NCBI RefSeq assembly: GCF_031454155.1
Contig: NZ_JAVDQG010000006.1
Coordinates: 124,001-188,000, forward strand
Length of the DNA stretch: 64,000 nucleotides
Direction: 5' to 3'
Origin: Desmospora profundinema
Lineage (GTDB): Bacteria; Bacillota; Bacilli; Thermoactinomycetales; DSM-45169
Shown: positions 17,193 through 25,721 of the stretch, in pieces
How positions within the stretch are numbered: position 1 is the stretch's first letter
Layout: every line of letters starts with the position of its first letter
Program-made: the position numbers and the translations under genes
The notes under the pieces: generated by a model
Databases searched by the model: none
What the model was told of the DNA's origin: nothing
The model's input: the letters and a program-made list of their open reading frames with translations, nothing else

Positions 17193-18210
17193 TGCGTTGG
17201 TGGCGATTTCCATTTTGTGGTTGTTTGTGTTTATGTATGCCATCCTGGGCTCTGTTGACTTTGGAGCCGGGTTTTGGGGGATGGTTTACAGCCGTCGCGG
17301 AAAGACACGTGCAGGGGCTTTGGCCAACCGTTTTCTTTCACCGACATGGGAAGTGACCAATGTGTTCCTGGTGCTCCTGGTGGTCACATTGGTCACCTTT
17401 TTTCCCACAGCCGTCTATCCGATCGGGATGGCCCTGTTGGTGCCTGGAAGCCTGGTGTTGCTGCTGCTTACCTTTCGAAGCACCTTTATGGTGTTTCAGT
17501 ATAATACCGACCGCTTTCAGGAGATTTTGAGTGTGGTTTCCGGAGTGACGGGGCTGTTGATTCCCAGTCTCTTAGTATTGGTACTGCCGATTCTCACTGG
17601 CGGCTTTATCGATCCGGATACGGGAGAACTGATGCTGGGTGCTCTGTTCACCCGGCCCATCTCGTACGCCTATCTCACCTTTGGCTTGTCCAGCGAGTTG
17701 TTTTTGTCATCCGCTTTTTTATCCGATTACAGCCGGGAGGCGGATGATGATGAGGCGTACCGCGTGTTTCGCAACCATGCTCGATGGTTGGGACCGGTGG
17801 CTTTGTTGGCCGGGATCACGGCAGTCTTCCTGATGGGGTATGAGGCCGTGTGGTTACGGCAAGGAATCGAAGCACAGCGATGGTGGTTTTTAGCGTCCGG
17901 TATCTTGTTTTTAACCGGTTATGCCGCTCTGTGGATCAAACCTGCCCATCCCCGCTGGAGTCGAGGGCTGCCGCGATTGGCATTCGTCTGTTTCATCGGG
18001 CAATATGCCCTGGCTTCCCTCGCTTACGGACGGGCCCATTTGCCTTATATGGTGTACCCGGACATCACCGTGGATGCGGCCGTCACTAATCCGGCCATGT
18101 TCCGCTCCCTTCTCGTTTCCTACGCCATCGGGCTGGCGATTCTCATTCCCGGTTTCTACTATTTTTGGCAGTTGTTTTTAAAGGATAAACGCTATCTCCA
18201 TCGGGAATAA
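17185..18210 (+). CDS. cydB: Cytochrome bd-type quinol oxidase subunit II (YthB-like)
   Basis: A 341-aa, multi-helix partner of the preceding heme subunit. The N-terminus (FMYAILGSVDFGAGFWG) and the SPTWEVTNVFLV region are characteristic of CydB. It overlaps subunit I by 8 bases, so the stoichiometric pair is translationally coupled. No cydCD exporter genes lie nearby, as is usual for second bd oxidases of Bacilli. Family call firm. Confidence 0.9.
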   Translation: MNDALVAISILWLFVFMYAILGSVDFGAGFWGMVYSRRGKTRAGALANRFLSPTWEVTNVFLVLLVVTLVTFFPTAVYPIGMALLVPGSLVLLLLTFRSTFMVFQYNTDRFQEILSVVSGVTGLLIPSLLVLVLPILTGGFIDPDTGELMLGALFTRPISYAYLTFGLSSELFLSSAFLSDYSREADDDEAYRVFRNHARWLGPVALLAGITAVFLMGYEAVWLRQGIEAQRWWFLASGILFLTGYAALWIKPAHPRWSRGLPRLAFVCFIGQYALASLAYGRAHLPYMVYPDITVDAAVTNPAMFRSLLVSYAIGLAILIPGFYYFWQLFLKDKRYLHRE

Positions 18211-18212
18211 AT

Positions 18213-18235
18213 CCGTTTTCATCGTATGAAAACGG
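18213..18235. terminator. Hairpin between converging cydB and degV
   Basis: A perfect 10-bp stem, CCGTTTTCAT with ATGAAAACGG, around CGT. It lacks a strong T run but sits exactly between converging genes. Confidence 0.5.
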
Positions 18236-18241
18236 TGCCAA

Positions 18242-19108
18242 TTATGCTTGTGATGGATGGGTTTCCCCGTCGACCGGATGGACGACCAAGCCGAGGAGAC
18301 CGGGGCCGGTGTGGACTACGAGAGCGGGACTGATGTTGCTGATATACAGCTCACAGACGTTTTCCATCTCTTTAAACCGCTCCTTGAGCGCTGCCGCTTC
18401 TTCCTCGGCCCGTCCCTGGAGGATGGAGATGTTGGCTTTGGTGGATTGGATCTGCTTCAGAACCGGATCGATTAATTTTTTCATTGCCTGATTTTTGCCG
18501 CGGGCAAGAGTGTGGGGATAAAATTTTCCTTCCTTATCCAGAGAGATGATGGGTTTTAAGTTAAGCATGGAACCGAGGCTGGCCGCCACTTTGCCGATGC
18601 GGCCGCCTTCCCGCAAGTACTCCAGGGAATCGACGATAAAATACCCCTTCACTTTTTCTTTTAGCTCTTCCAACTTAACCACAATCTCTTCATAATCCAC
18701 CTTTTCCCGGATCAACCGGGCCGCTTCCAGCACTTGAAAGCCCAACACCCAGGATAACCCTTTGGAATCGATGACATCCATTTTCATCTCCACCTCTTGG
18801 GCGACCAGACGAAAGGCGTTGTACGTTCCACTGAGGTTGGCTGACAGGGCGAGAACGACACAGTGGGTATATCCTTCTTTTTTCAGCCGATGGAAGGTGT
18901 CGGCGATGTCTTCCGGAGAGGGCATGGAAGTGGTAGGCACCTCTTCTTCCAGTCGATCGTATACTTCTGCCGGTGTGAGATCGATGCCGTCGCGATATTC
19001 CCCTTCCTTATAGATGATTCGCAATGGCACGACGTGGATGTCCCATTTCTTTAAGAGATCGACGGGCAGATCGCAAGAACTGTCCGTCACCAACGCAATT
19101 TTGCTCAT
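18242..19108 (-). CDS. DegV family fatty-acid-binding protein
   Basis: A 288-aa DegV/FakB-type protein. These bind a fatty acid and present it to the kinase FakA so that it can enter phospholipid synthesis. The signature N-terminus KIALVTDSSCDLP and the ligand loops TTSMPSPEDI and SANLSGTYNAF are all present, with the later LREGGRIGK and HTGPGLLG segments. Length is normal. It is a single gene on the minus strand, converging with cydB. The acyl specificity cannot be read from sequence. Confidence 0.9.
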   Translation of the reverse strand: MSKIALVTDSSCDLPVDLLKKWDIHVVPLRIIYKEGEYRDGIDLTPAEVYDRLEEEVPTTSMPSPEDIADTFHRLKKEGYTHCVVLALSANLSGTYNAFRLVAQEVEMKMDVIDSKGLSWVLGFQVLEAARLIREKVDYEEIVVKLEELKEKVKGYFIVDSLEYLREGGRIGKVAASLGSMLNLKPIISLDKEGKFYPHTLARGKNQAMKKLIDPVLKQIQSTKANISILQGRAEEEAAALKERFKEMENVCELYISNISPALVVHTGPGLLGLVVHPVDGETHPSQA

Positions 19109-19286
19109 GGTGAACCTCCTTTACCTACTTAGTATACGGGTGACCGAGGGCTCGGCACAACCTTTGTCACCTGTCTTCGGTTTCGCGCCAACCGGGTGAC
19201 AGAGGTTTCACTGGTGTGTGGCCCGGTTTTTTCGCTACAATGGATAAGGTAGCCTGCAAACGAGAAGAGGGAAAGGAACTGTAGTC

Positions 19287-19751
19287 ATGCCATTTCACAT
19301 CTGTTTGGTGGAGCCGGAAATCCCCAATAATACCGGTAATATCGCCCGCACCTGTGCAGTGACCGGCTCGGTGTTGCATCTGGTGAAACCTTTGGGATTC
19401 TCCACCGAGGATAAGTATTTAAAGCGTTCAGGGTTGGATTATTGGCACCTCGTGGATGTGCGAATCCACGATTCATTTTCCGATTTTACCGCACATGTTT
19501 CCGGTGGCCGCTTCTTTTGCGCGACGACCAAGGCGAAGCGTCCGTATACCGCTTTTCAATACCGGGATGGGGATATCTTTGTCTTTGGTAAGGAGAGCCG
19601 GGGCTTGCCGCCGGAGATTTTGGAACCTTACAGGGATACGTGCATCCGCATTCCGATGCGACCGGTGGTGCGTTCCCATAATCTAGGGAATGCGGCGGCG
19701 GTGGTACTGTACGAAGCCTTACGGCAGCAGGATTTTGCGGGACTGGAGTGA
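19287..19751 (+). CDS. trmL: tRNA (cytidine/uridine-34-2'-O)-methyltransferase
   Basis: A 154-aa SPOUT-family enzyme that methylates the ribose of the wobble base in some leucine tRNAs using S-adenosylmethionine. The sequence has the TrmL N-terminus (LVEPEIPNNTGNIARTC), the FGKESRGLP segment, and the knot-forming C-terminus RIPMRPVVRSHNLGNAAAV. It is the usual length. The HAD hydrolase gene starts 20 bases downstream, so the two are likely co-transcribed. Confidence 0.93.
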   Translation: MPFHICLVEPEIPNNTGNIARTCAVTGSVLHLVKPLGFSTEDKYLKRSGLDYWHLVDVRIHDSFSDFTAHVSGGRFFCATTKAKRPYTAFQYRDGDIFVFGKESRGLPPEILEPYRDTCIRIPMRPVVRSHNLGNAAAVVLYEALRQQDFAGLE

Positions 19752-19770
19752 GAAGGGGAAGGGTGATCGG

Positions 19771-20487
19771 ATGTTCAAAGTAGTCTGCTTTGACTTGGAT
19801 GGAACGCTGCTCCCGATGGACACGGAAGCGTTCGTGGAGCAATACCTGAAGGAGTTGGCCCCATTTCTGGCGCCGGTGTTGTCGCCGAACAAACTGGTGC
19901 CTTTGATTTGGGATGCCACACGAACAATGATTGAAAATACGGACCCCACACGAACCAATGAAGAGGTGTTTCAAGAGCGTTTTTTGTCCCGTTCGGGCTT
20001 CAAACGGGACGAGATTTGGCCGATGTTTGACCGTTTTTATAGCGAACACTTTCCGACCATGAAACAATACGTGGAACCGGGACCCCTGGGGCGGCAAGTA
20101 GTGGAAGCGGCGTTGAGCGGGGGGTATCGCGTGGCGGTGGCCACCAATCCCGTTTTTCCAAAAGCGGCGATCCGGGAACGGATGCGTTGGGCGGATGTGG
20201 ATGATCTGGTGGAGTGGGTATCGGTATATGAAGAGACGCACCACTGCAAACCCCAGCCGGGATACTACCGGGAAGTGGCGGAACGGATGGGGGCGGCCCC
20301 CGAGGAATGCCTGATGGTGGGAAATGACTTACAGGAAGACATGGTGGCCAAAGGGGTAGGGATGAAAACTTATCTCGTCACCGACTGGCTGATCGACCGC
20401 GGCCACCCCGTTTATGAGCCGGATCAGCGGGGAACGATGGAAGAGCTTCTACGGGATCTGAAGGAAAAGCGCGGTTTATTTTCATGA
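19771..20487 (+). CDS. HAD-superfamily hydrolase
   Basis: A 238-aa haloacid dehalogenase-like phosphatase. The nucleophile motif is FDLDGTLLP at residues 7-15, motif II is near ATNP, and the acidic motif IV is in MVGNDLQED. The cap between motifs is large (about 80 residues), so a small-molecule phosphate is a likely substrate. Start ATG at 19771 follows GGGAAGGG; the reading frame is open further upstream but overlaps trmL. It follows trmL closely and ends before a strong terminator. Confidence 0.85.
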   Translation: MFKVVCFDLDGTLLPMDTEAFVEQYLKELAPFLAPVLSPNKLVPLIWDATRTMIENTDPTRTNEEVFQERFLSRSGFKRDEIWPMFDRFYSEHFPTMKQYVEPGPLGRQVVEAALSGGYRVAVATNPVFPKAAIRERMRWADVDDLVEWVSVYEETHHCKPQPGYYREVAERMGAAPEECLMVGNDLQEDMVAKGVGMKTYLVTDWLIDRGHPVYEPDQRGTMEELLRDLKEKRGLFS

Positions 20488-20493
20488 AACCAG

Positions 20494-20535
20494 AAAACCG
20501 GGTCCATCCGTCGAAAGGATGGACCCGGTTTTTTC
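20494..20535. terminator. Strong bidirectional terminator
   Basis: A 16-bp stem, AAAACCGGGTCCATCC with its complement around a 7-base loop, followed by a T run. It separates converging genes. Confidence 0.85.
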
Positions 20536-20568
20536 TTTAAAGCCTGCCCTGATAGGAAAGAGATCTCG

Positions 20569-22038
20569 TTACCGGGGGGTGTTGTCAGCAGTGCCCATTT
20601 TCCAACCGTATACGGTATAGCCGTTCCAGAACCAGTAGTGTAGCGGAGCATCTTTTTTATCAGTGGTATGCTGGGTCACATAGATTCTCCCATATTCGAT
20701 TCTGGTGACAATGGCGCTGTGGTTGATGTGGCCGTCACCGTTGAGGTCACCGTGAACGATGTCGCCCACTTTCAGTTCAGACAGGCTGGTCGCAGGCTCG
20801 GCCCGTTTTTCCAGATGCTTGAACTGGCTGTTGGCGAGGCCCCAAGCGTAGGACGGTTTGGTGTCACTGTAATACCACCAGGGATCGCTTTTCCACTCTA
20901 CCAATCCGCCGGCTTTCATCGCCTGGGAGGTGAAGTTGGTGCAATCGTACCAGCAGTCATAACAACCGCCCATAGCACGGCTGTAGTATCCGTATTCTTC
21001 GTTGTTCCGTTTGTTCCACCATTGGTAGGCATAGTCACGGGCTTTTTTTCGATCATACCCGTTGGCTTCTTTCATGCTATTGCCTTGAAGGGTTTCTTCT
21101 TCTTCCTCGACAGGGGGCTCTTCTTCGTTGCTGTCTTCGTCACGGTTTTCTTCGTTGTTTTCCTCTTCATTGGCGGGAGGCTCTTCTTCATTGGTTTCTT
21201 CGGAAGGAGGCTGCTGTTCATCATTTCCCTCTTCCTGAGAGGGGGGTTGTTGCTCTTCATTTTCGTCGCCCGTATCTTCGTCAGCCGGGGGCTGCTGCTG
21301 CCCTTCATCTCCCTGGTTTTCTTCTTCATTGGCGGGAGGCTGTTGTTGCTCGTTGTTGTCAGCAGGCTCTTCTTCCTCGGTTTCTTTACCGGGGTCGGCT
21401 GGAGCATTGCTGCCCGGCTTTTTCTTGTCCACGCCGGTGTCCCCAGCTTCTTCCGGTTCCAGTGATTCCGGTTGGAGAGGCTTGACTGATTGGATGGGAA
21501 GCAGATCGATCAGTTCCGCTTTTTCACCCGGGGTGAGCCCTTCTTTTTTCGCTTTATCTTCCAGCTCTTTGATTCGTTTGTTTTTGTGCTTGTTGTCGTA
21601 GTCAGCGACCTCTTTTGCATAATTGCTGACGCGTTTTTGTTCCTCGGGGCTCAGCCCCTCCAGGTCGGTGGCCGCTCCGATGACAAAGTCGCGGTATTTT
21701 TTGTCGTCCAAGTCTTCTTTTACAGGGGCTTGTTGTTTCTTCGCCCGCTGTTGGACGATGGTGACCGCTGTGGTGTGCTCCTGCTTGATCTGGTCTTTGG
21801 TTTTGGCCGATTCATTGTAGAGGGAGATGCTGTCGACCAGTTCTTCGTCAGAGATGCTGACCGTACGATCCGTGCTTACGCTTTCTTCCGGAGTGGATGA
21901 TTTTACTTCGGCGGCTTCTTTGCTGTCCCCACTGAAGACACCGGCAAAGGCGAGGGAGCTTCCCAACACCAGAACCAAGGCCGCGGCCAGGATGGCGACC
22001 GCTTTTTTGTTTTGTAATAATTGCTTTACTTTCTCCAA
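20569..22038 (-). CDS. Secreted or membrane-anchored amidase-domain protein with acidic Glu/Gln/Pro-rich linker
   Basis: About 489 aa. A membrane-anchor or signal helix (AVAILAAALVLVLGSSLAFA) near the N-terminus is followed by a charged helical region, then about 130 residues of Glu/Gln/Pro-rich low-complexity linker with repeated QQPP and EEEPP. The C-terminal Amidase_6-like domain has YAYQWWNKRN, the cysteine motif YDCTNFTSQAM, LKVGDIVHGDLNGDG and HSAIVTR. It is a paralogue of the domain at 14763. I prefer TTG at 22038, which follows AGAGGGG; the ATG at 22062 has no ribosome site because GGAGG comes after it. A cell-surface role is inferred. Confidence 0.72.
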   Translation of the reverse strand: MEKVKQLLQNKKAVAILAAALVLVLGSSLAFAGVFSGDSKEAAEVKSSTPEESVSTDRTVSISDEELVDSISLYNESAKTKDQIKQEHTTAVTIVQQRAKKQQAPVKEDLDDKKYRDFVIGAATDLEGLSPEEQKRVSNYAKEVADYDNKHKNKRIKELEDKAKKEGLTPGEKAELIDLLPIQSVKPLQPESLEPEEAGDTGVDKKKPGSNAPADPGKETEEEEPADNNEQQQPPANEEENQGDEGQQQPPADEDTGDENEEQQPPSQEEGNDEQQPPSEETNEEEPPANEEENNEENRDEDSNEEEPPVEEEEETLQGNSMKEANGYDRKKARDYAYQWWNKRNNEEYGYYSRAMGGCYDCWYDCTNFTSQAMKAGGLVEWKSDPWWYYSDTKPSYAWGLANSQFKHLEKRAEPATSLSELKVGDIVHGDLNGDGHINHSAIVTRIEYGRIYVTQHTTDKKDAPLHYWFWNGYTVYGWKMGTADNTPR

Positions 22039-22205
22039 TAGCTTGTCCCCTCTTTCCTCCATTAAAATAAGAAAAAGATTTCGTCTTTATCGATTACTCT
22101 TTTATGATAGAATTCCGGCGAAGAGGGCGTCAATAGACTATTATGACTATTAAGCAATCCTGTCTTTTCCAATGAAAAAGGGGTTGAAATGGATAGAAGG
22201 AAAAC

Positions 22206-22236
22206 GATCCCCTCCGTTGTTTAAACGGAGGGGATC
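22206..22236 (-). terminator. Terminator of the DUF4253 gene
   Basis: A perfect 13-bp stem, GATCCCCTCCGTT with its complement around a 5-base loop. On the minus strand it is followed by a short T run. Confidence 0.6.
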
Positions 22237-22240
22237 TGGT

Positions 22241-22481
22241 CTAGTGCCTGTCTGTTTTTCCGTGATTAAAGAGAGGGTGGGGATGGCTTTTGGTTCGCCT
22301 TTGCACTCATAGAGCACCAGTCTCAACTGGGTCACTTCGTTTCCAGTCTCGCTATGCACTCATAGAGCACAAGTCTCGGCTAGGTCGCTTCGCTTCCGGT
22401 TTCACTCGCTTTTTGCAACGAAACGAAGACATCCATACCAACCCGGGAGTTCGCTCTACGGATTGTTCAGACACGCCCTAG
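22241..22481. repeat. Long copy (B) of the dispersed inverted-end repeat
   Basis: Ends CTAGTGCCTGTCTG and CAGACACGCCCTAG. The interior shares long blocks with the copy at 29667, such as CACTCATAGAGCAC and TTGCAACGAAACGAAGAC. A 53-bp stretch beginning GCACTCATAGAGCAC is duplicated in tandem (22303 and 22356). Short open frames inside are translations of the repeat, not genes. Confidence 0.75.
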
Positions 22482-23065
22482 TCCCACCAGAGCTGGACTT
22501 CGCGGGTGGCCCGGACGAAGATTTGAAGATCGTCCACGGATCCCACGCCTTGGTCGACGATGTCCGGACAAAGACGGTAGAGATCTTCGCAGAAGGCATC
22601 CCAATTGTTCGGGTCGCTCTTCAACCGAAAGGACACCATATCCGTTTCCGCGTGAAAGATGTCGATGCCTACTGCGTTATCGATCGCTTTCAACTCCCGG
22701 ATCACATCGTCTGTGTCCATTTCGTAATTGGTCGCATTGGTTCGGGCGGTTCGAAGGATGTCCCACTGGTCTTCTCCCGGTGACAAAACCAGTTCCGCCA
22801 TCCCTTCCCGGTCGTCCCCGGTATGATCCAACCATTTGGTGGATCCGATAAACGCAAGCGTTCCGGGGGGGAGAACGGAACGAAGGGCCGTTAATCCCGC
22901 TTCTGCTTCTTCTTTGTCCAGCAACAACGAAAGACCGCTTTCATCAGGTACCCGACCGAAATCTACAGTAAAAAAAGGGCGAACGTCCACTTCCACGGAT
23001 TCCTGCAACAGTTGGCGAAGCGCATGAATATCTGACAAACCGTTCACCTCATCGGTTGGGATCAT
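22478..23065 (-). CDS. DUF4253 family protein
   Basis: A 195-aa protein with the DUF4253 C-terminal signature: WDILRTARTNATNYEMDTDD, then FRLKSDPNNWDAFCEDLYRLC (in part), CPDIVDQGVGSVDDL and the terminal LWWD. The function of the family is unknown; members occur near toxin immunity genes in some bacteria. Its stop codon TAG coincides with the CTAG edge of the dispersed repeat, so the repeat sits flush against the coding end. No signal peptide; likely cytoplasmic. Confidence 0.75.
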   Translation of the reverse strand: MIPTDEVNGLSDIHALRQLLQESVEVDVRPFFTVDFGRVPDESGLSLLLDKEEAEAGLTALRSVLPPGTLAFIGSTKWLDHTGDDREGMAELVLSPGEDQWDILRTARTNATNYEMDTDDVIRELKAIDNAVGIDIFHAETDMVSFRLKSDPNNWDAFCEDLYRLCPDIVDQGVGSVDDLQIFVRATREVQLWWD

Positions 23066-23158
23066 GTTTCTTGTCCAGTTTGATGAAGAGACAGTGGGAT
23101 GTCAACCATGGATTGTGGACGAAATATCGTAAAACAGGACGGGGGAGGAGATCCGATC

Positions 23159-23371
23159 ATGGATCCGTTTCTGCTCGGTGGAATGGTGATGTTTGCAGGT
23201 GTGGCCGCGTCGGGTCTGCAGGGGTTTTGGCATGCATGGTTTCCCGTCGTAAGCTTCACAGGGGCTCAGTAAAAAGTGGTTGCTCTCTCTTTCTCCCATC
23301 CTGATCGGGATCGGATTGACCGTGTCAGCGATGGTGGGAGGTATAGCACCGAGTCTGCGCTATATGGCATA
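23159..23371 (+). pseudogene. Frameshifted small membrane protein
   Basis: ATG at 23159 behind GGGGGAGGAG gives 37 residues with a hydrophobic start (MDPFLLGGMVMFAGVAASGL) and then a stop. A one-base shift continues as KKWLLSLSPILIGIGLTVSA and ends at a TAG at 23371. The two halves look like one small two-helix protein split by a frameshift. Family not recognised. Confidence 0.4.
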
Positions 23372-23971
23372 GTTTGTATGGTTCCTTTTCATAAAGGAGT
23401 GGTGGAATCGTCGCCATCATCCCCAAGCAAAGTGGTGGCTGATTGGAGGAGTCGGTTGCTGCTGTTGTTGTTTTTTATATCAATCTGGGATCGATTATAA
23501 TGGTAAAGGACCTATCATTCGTTGATCGAAGTGTTTTGAACGGAAGAGGGGGATTCCGATTGCCGGAAGGAAACGAGTATCGATTGACGAACATTCCCGT
23601 TTTTATGATCGGGTAGGGGAGAGTAGTCAGGTTTCGTTTCCTTCATACTTGATCAAAGACGACCCGACAAAAACGTTATATTAAACAAGGGAGAAAGTAT
23701 TCACGGTATGGGGCTCCTATCAATTTGTCCTTTTTCGAGATGAACATATGGCGGCGATGGGAAATGCCGTCCCGATATTTTGGGATGGTATAATGCCGGA
23801 GCTTGGCAACCGGTTTAAGCGAAGAGGATATTGTCCTGTACGAAGATCCCCATGTATGGATGTGTCATACAATGGGGTGTGCGTGACTGGAGTCGTGCTT
23901 TCCAAGGAACGATTGACGTATATGGTTTTGGGGTACGGCAAAGCGATCACGTTTATAGAGGGGGAATTTCC
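23372..23971 (+). other. Decayed region without an intact gene
   Basis: Several short open stretches with protein-like composition end in stops, for example a run ending SYLIKDDPTKTLY and another containing DEHMAAMGNAVPIFWDGI. They look like pieces of at least one broken gene. I cannot name a family. Confidence 0.35.
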
Positions 23972-24472
23972 ATGCGTGTGGTGATCATTTCCGACACCCA
24001 TATTCCCAAACGAGCCAAACAATTGCCGCTCCCGTTGCTTCGTGCTTTGGAAAAGCCGACCACAGCCATCTTGCATGCCGGAGATTGGGTGGACCCGTCC
24101 GTTTTCCGCGAACTGGCCCGCTATGCACCGGTTTACGGGGTTTACGGCAACTGTGATCCGCCGGAGGTGCGCCGCCTGTTTGGAGAACGGACCACCCTCC
24201 GCATAGGCCGTCACCGGATCGGGATGGTTCACGGTCACGGCCGCAAGGGGACCACTCTGAGGCGTGTGCTGGATGCCTTCGCAAACGATCCGGTCGACCT
24301 TCTCATCTTTGGTCACAGTCATATGCCGTACCGCAAACGCCATGGATCCATGCTCGTTTTTAACCCCGGCTCTCCCACCGACCGCCGCCGCAGTCCCCGG
24401 TTTTCATTCGGTGTGGCATTGTTGGGGGAGACGGTTCGTGTGAAGCATGTATTTTTTGAGCAGAGGGGGTAG
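23972..24472 (+). CDS. YfcE/MJ0936-type metallophosphoesterase
   Basis: A 166-aa calcineurin-like phosphodiesterase of the compact YfcE/MJ0936 group. Metal-binding motifs are SDTHIP (residues 8-13), HAGDW, GVYGNCD, HGHGRKG and FGHSHMPY, in the expected order and spacing. The length is typical. Start ATG at 23972 has GGGGGAA just upstream; the frame is open further back but into the decayed region. The natural substrate of this group is unclear. Confidence 0.87.
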   Translation: MRVVIISDTHIPKRAKQLPLPLLRALEKPTTAILHAGDWVDPSVFRELARYAPVYGVYGNCDPPEVRRLFGERTTLRIGRHRIGMVHGHGRKGTTLRRVLDAFANDPVDLLIFGHSHMPYRKRHGSMLVFNPGSPTDRRRSPRFSFGVALLGETVRVKHVFFEQRG

Positions 24473-24647
24473 GATTATTTTCTAATATGAAATTCATAGA
24501 GGATAGGCATGTATATGTGATTCTTTCGTGATAGAGCATTTAAAGGATCCTTATTTTTCTGGATTGGTTTATTTTAATCGTTGTTTAACAGGAGTATATA
24601 AAAGGAAGTGGCGATTTTTGATTGTGTTTCGTGCATTAAAAGACAGT

Positions 24648-25139
24648 TCATTTTACTCCATCATAAGCGTCGCCATAGGAAACAAAATCATCTCGAAGCC
24701 AATAATGTTCCTGCCCTTTCTGTTGCATCAATCGCTCTAACAGTTCGGTAAAAGATTGTGCAATAATCGCACAGTCACCAGCAACACCATGGCGATCCCA
24801 AAAACTGTCGTAGCATTTACCGAGGCGACTTTGATTCAAGTCAATACTTACATACTCCTCACTACCACCTTGGGCTACGATATACCAATCTGCTGTTATA
24901 TCCCTTTCTATTTGTTCACCAATAATGATTGGATTGGCTAGAGCAAATTCATCGGATTTTAATAGACGAATTGGATAATCACTCTCTTCAAATAGAACTG
25001 CGCCGCTGCATAGCTCATAAAAATCTTTGAGGTCAGCAGGTAACATATGTTGTGGTTTCTTATCAGGAAGCCCGGAAGGGGCGTAAACGGTGCAATTAGG
25101 TAGATTTTTTAGCTTTGTTACAAGTTGCTTCATACTCAT
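24648..25139 (-). CDS. SMI1/KNR4 (SUKH) family immunity-type protein
   Basis: A 163-aa SUKH-superfamily protein. Family-like features are LPADLKDFYELCSGAVLF near residue 35, then VIAQGG-like YIVAQGGSEEYVSIDL, and LGKCYDSFW. SUKH proteins often neutralise polymorphic toxins by direct binding. No toxin lies immediately upstream, so it looks like an orphan immunity gene at the distal end of the toxin-immunity array. The DNA is visibly richer in A and T than the neighbouring housekeeping genes, consistent with transfer. Confidence 0.75.
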   Translation of the reverse strand: MSMKQLVTKLKNLPNCTVYAPSGLPDKKPQHMLPADLKDFYELCSGAVLFEESDYPIRLLKSDEFALANPIIIGEQIERDITADWYIVAQGGSEEYVSIDLNQSRLGKCYDSFWDRHGVAGDCAIIAQSFTELLERLMQQKGQEHYWLRDDFVSYGDAYDGVK

Positions 25140-25200
25140 TCCAATTACTCACTCTTTTCGGTATATGTATTTATGGAGCTTACATAAAGGTAACCAACAA

Positions 25201-25251
25201 TAAAGCCAGGTGCTATACCCCATAATAAATGGACTATAGCACCTGGCTTTA
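25201..25251. terminator. 17-bp palindromic hairpin between immunity genes
   Basis: TAAAGCCAGGTGCTATA at 25201 pairs perfectly with its complement ending at 25251 around a 17-base loop. It lacks a long T run. It probably ends the toxin-immunity transcript. Confidence 0.5.
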
Positions 25252-25274
25252 GACACCCCGAAGGATGTCAATCT

Positions 25275-25721
25275 TTAACCCTTAATTCTTTTCTTTTTAT
25301 TGGTGAAAATTGAATAAATATAATCACCTTTTCTTCTATCAACACAAGCTGTTACCATTGTTAATGGACAAATAGGTGTCACATTTTTGGCTTTAAAGTT
25401 TATTTGGGGAATACCATAATAAATATACTTGGGATCATCCAATGACAGTTCCCATATTCCCTCTAATTCCTTACGAAAGGTTTCTCCTACATATCTAGCC
25501 AACGCATCTAGTTTAGTCTTATCTTTTTTTATCTCATCAATTGTTCTATAGTTGTTTAGTATCCATTTTTCTATACGTAGAAAGGAGGCTGGTGAAAAAT
25601 CTAACTCTAATTCTTCTGGTAGTTCATTAATAAAATGATCGAGTGTATCCCACATCTCCATTAACCAAAATTGAAACTTGTCAAGTTCCTCTTCTTTGTT
25701 TAAGTCTTTTGGATAGGCCAT
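25275..25721 (-). CDS. Putative immunity protein for the downstream toxin cassette
   Basis: A 148-aa soluble protein, acidic N-terminus and basic C-terminus, no signal peptide. The family is not one I can name. Its ATG overlaps the toxin stop in a TAATG junction behind GAGGTGGG, so it is translated together with the nuclease-type toxin cassette. Position directly after a polymorphic toxin is the main basis for the immunity call. Confidence 0.6.
   Translation of the reverse strand: MAYPKDLNKEEELDKFQFWLMEMWDTLDHFINELPEELELDFSPASFLRIEKWILNNYRTIDEIKKDKTKLDALARYVGETFRKELEGIWELSLDDPKYIYYGIPQINFKAKNVTPICPLTMVTACVDRRKGDYIYSIFTNKKKRIKG

Noticed and set aside
21100-21400. Tandem-looking DNA repeat in the acidic linker, considered as CRISPR
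   Set aside because: The units are irregular Glu/Gln/Pro codon runs inside a reading frame, with no uniform repeats or spacers.
20668-21900. Plus-strand hydrophobic frames opposite the acidic linker protein
   Set aside because: They are translations of the complement of Glu/Gln codons, giving Phe/Leu runs; the minus-strand gene has domains and a signal helix.
22290-22481. Open frame inside repeat copy B
   Set aside because: The same pseudo-protein motif (RPGI..RHAL type) appears in other copies, so it is the repeat being translated, with no ribosome site.
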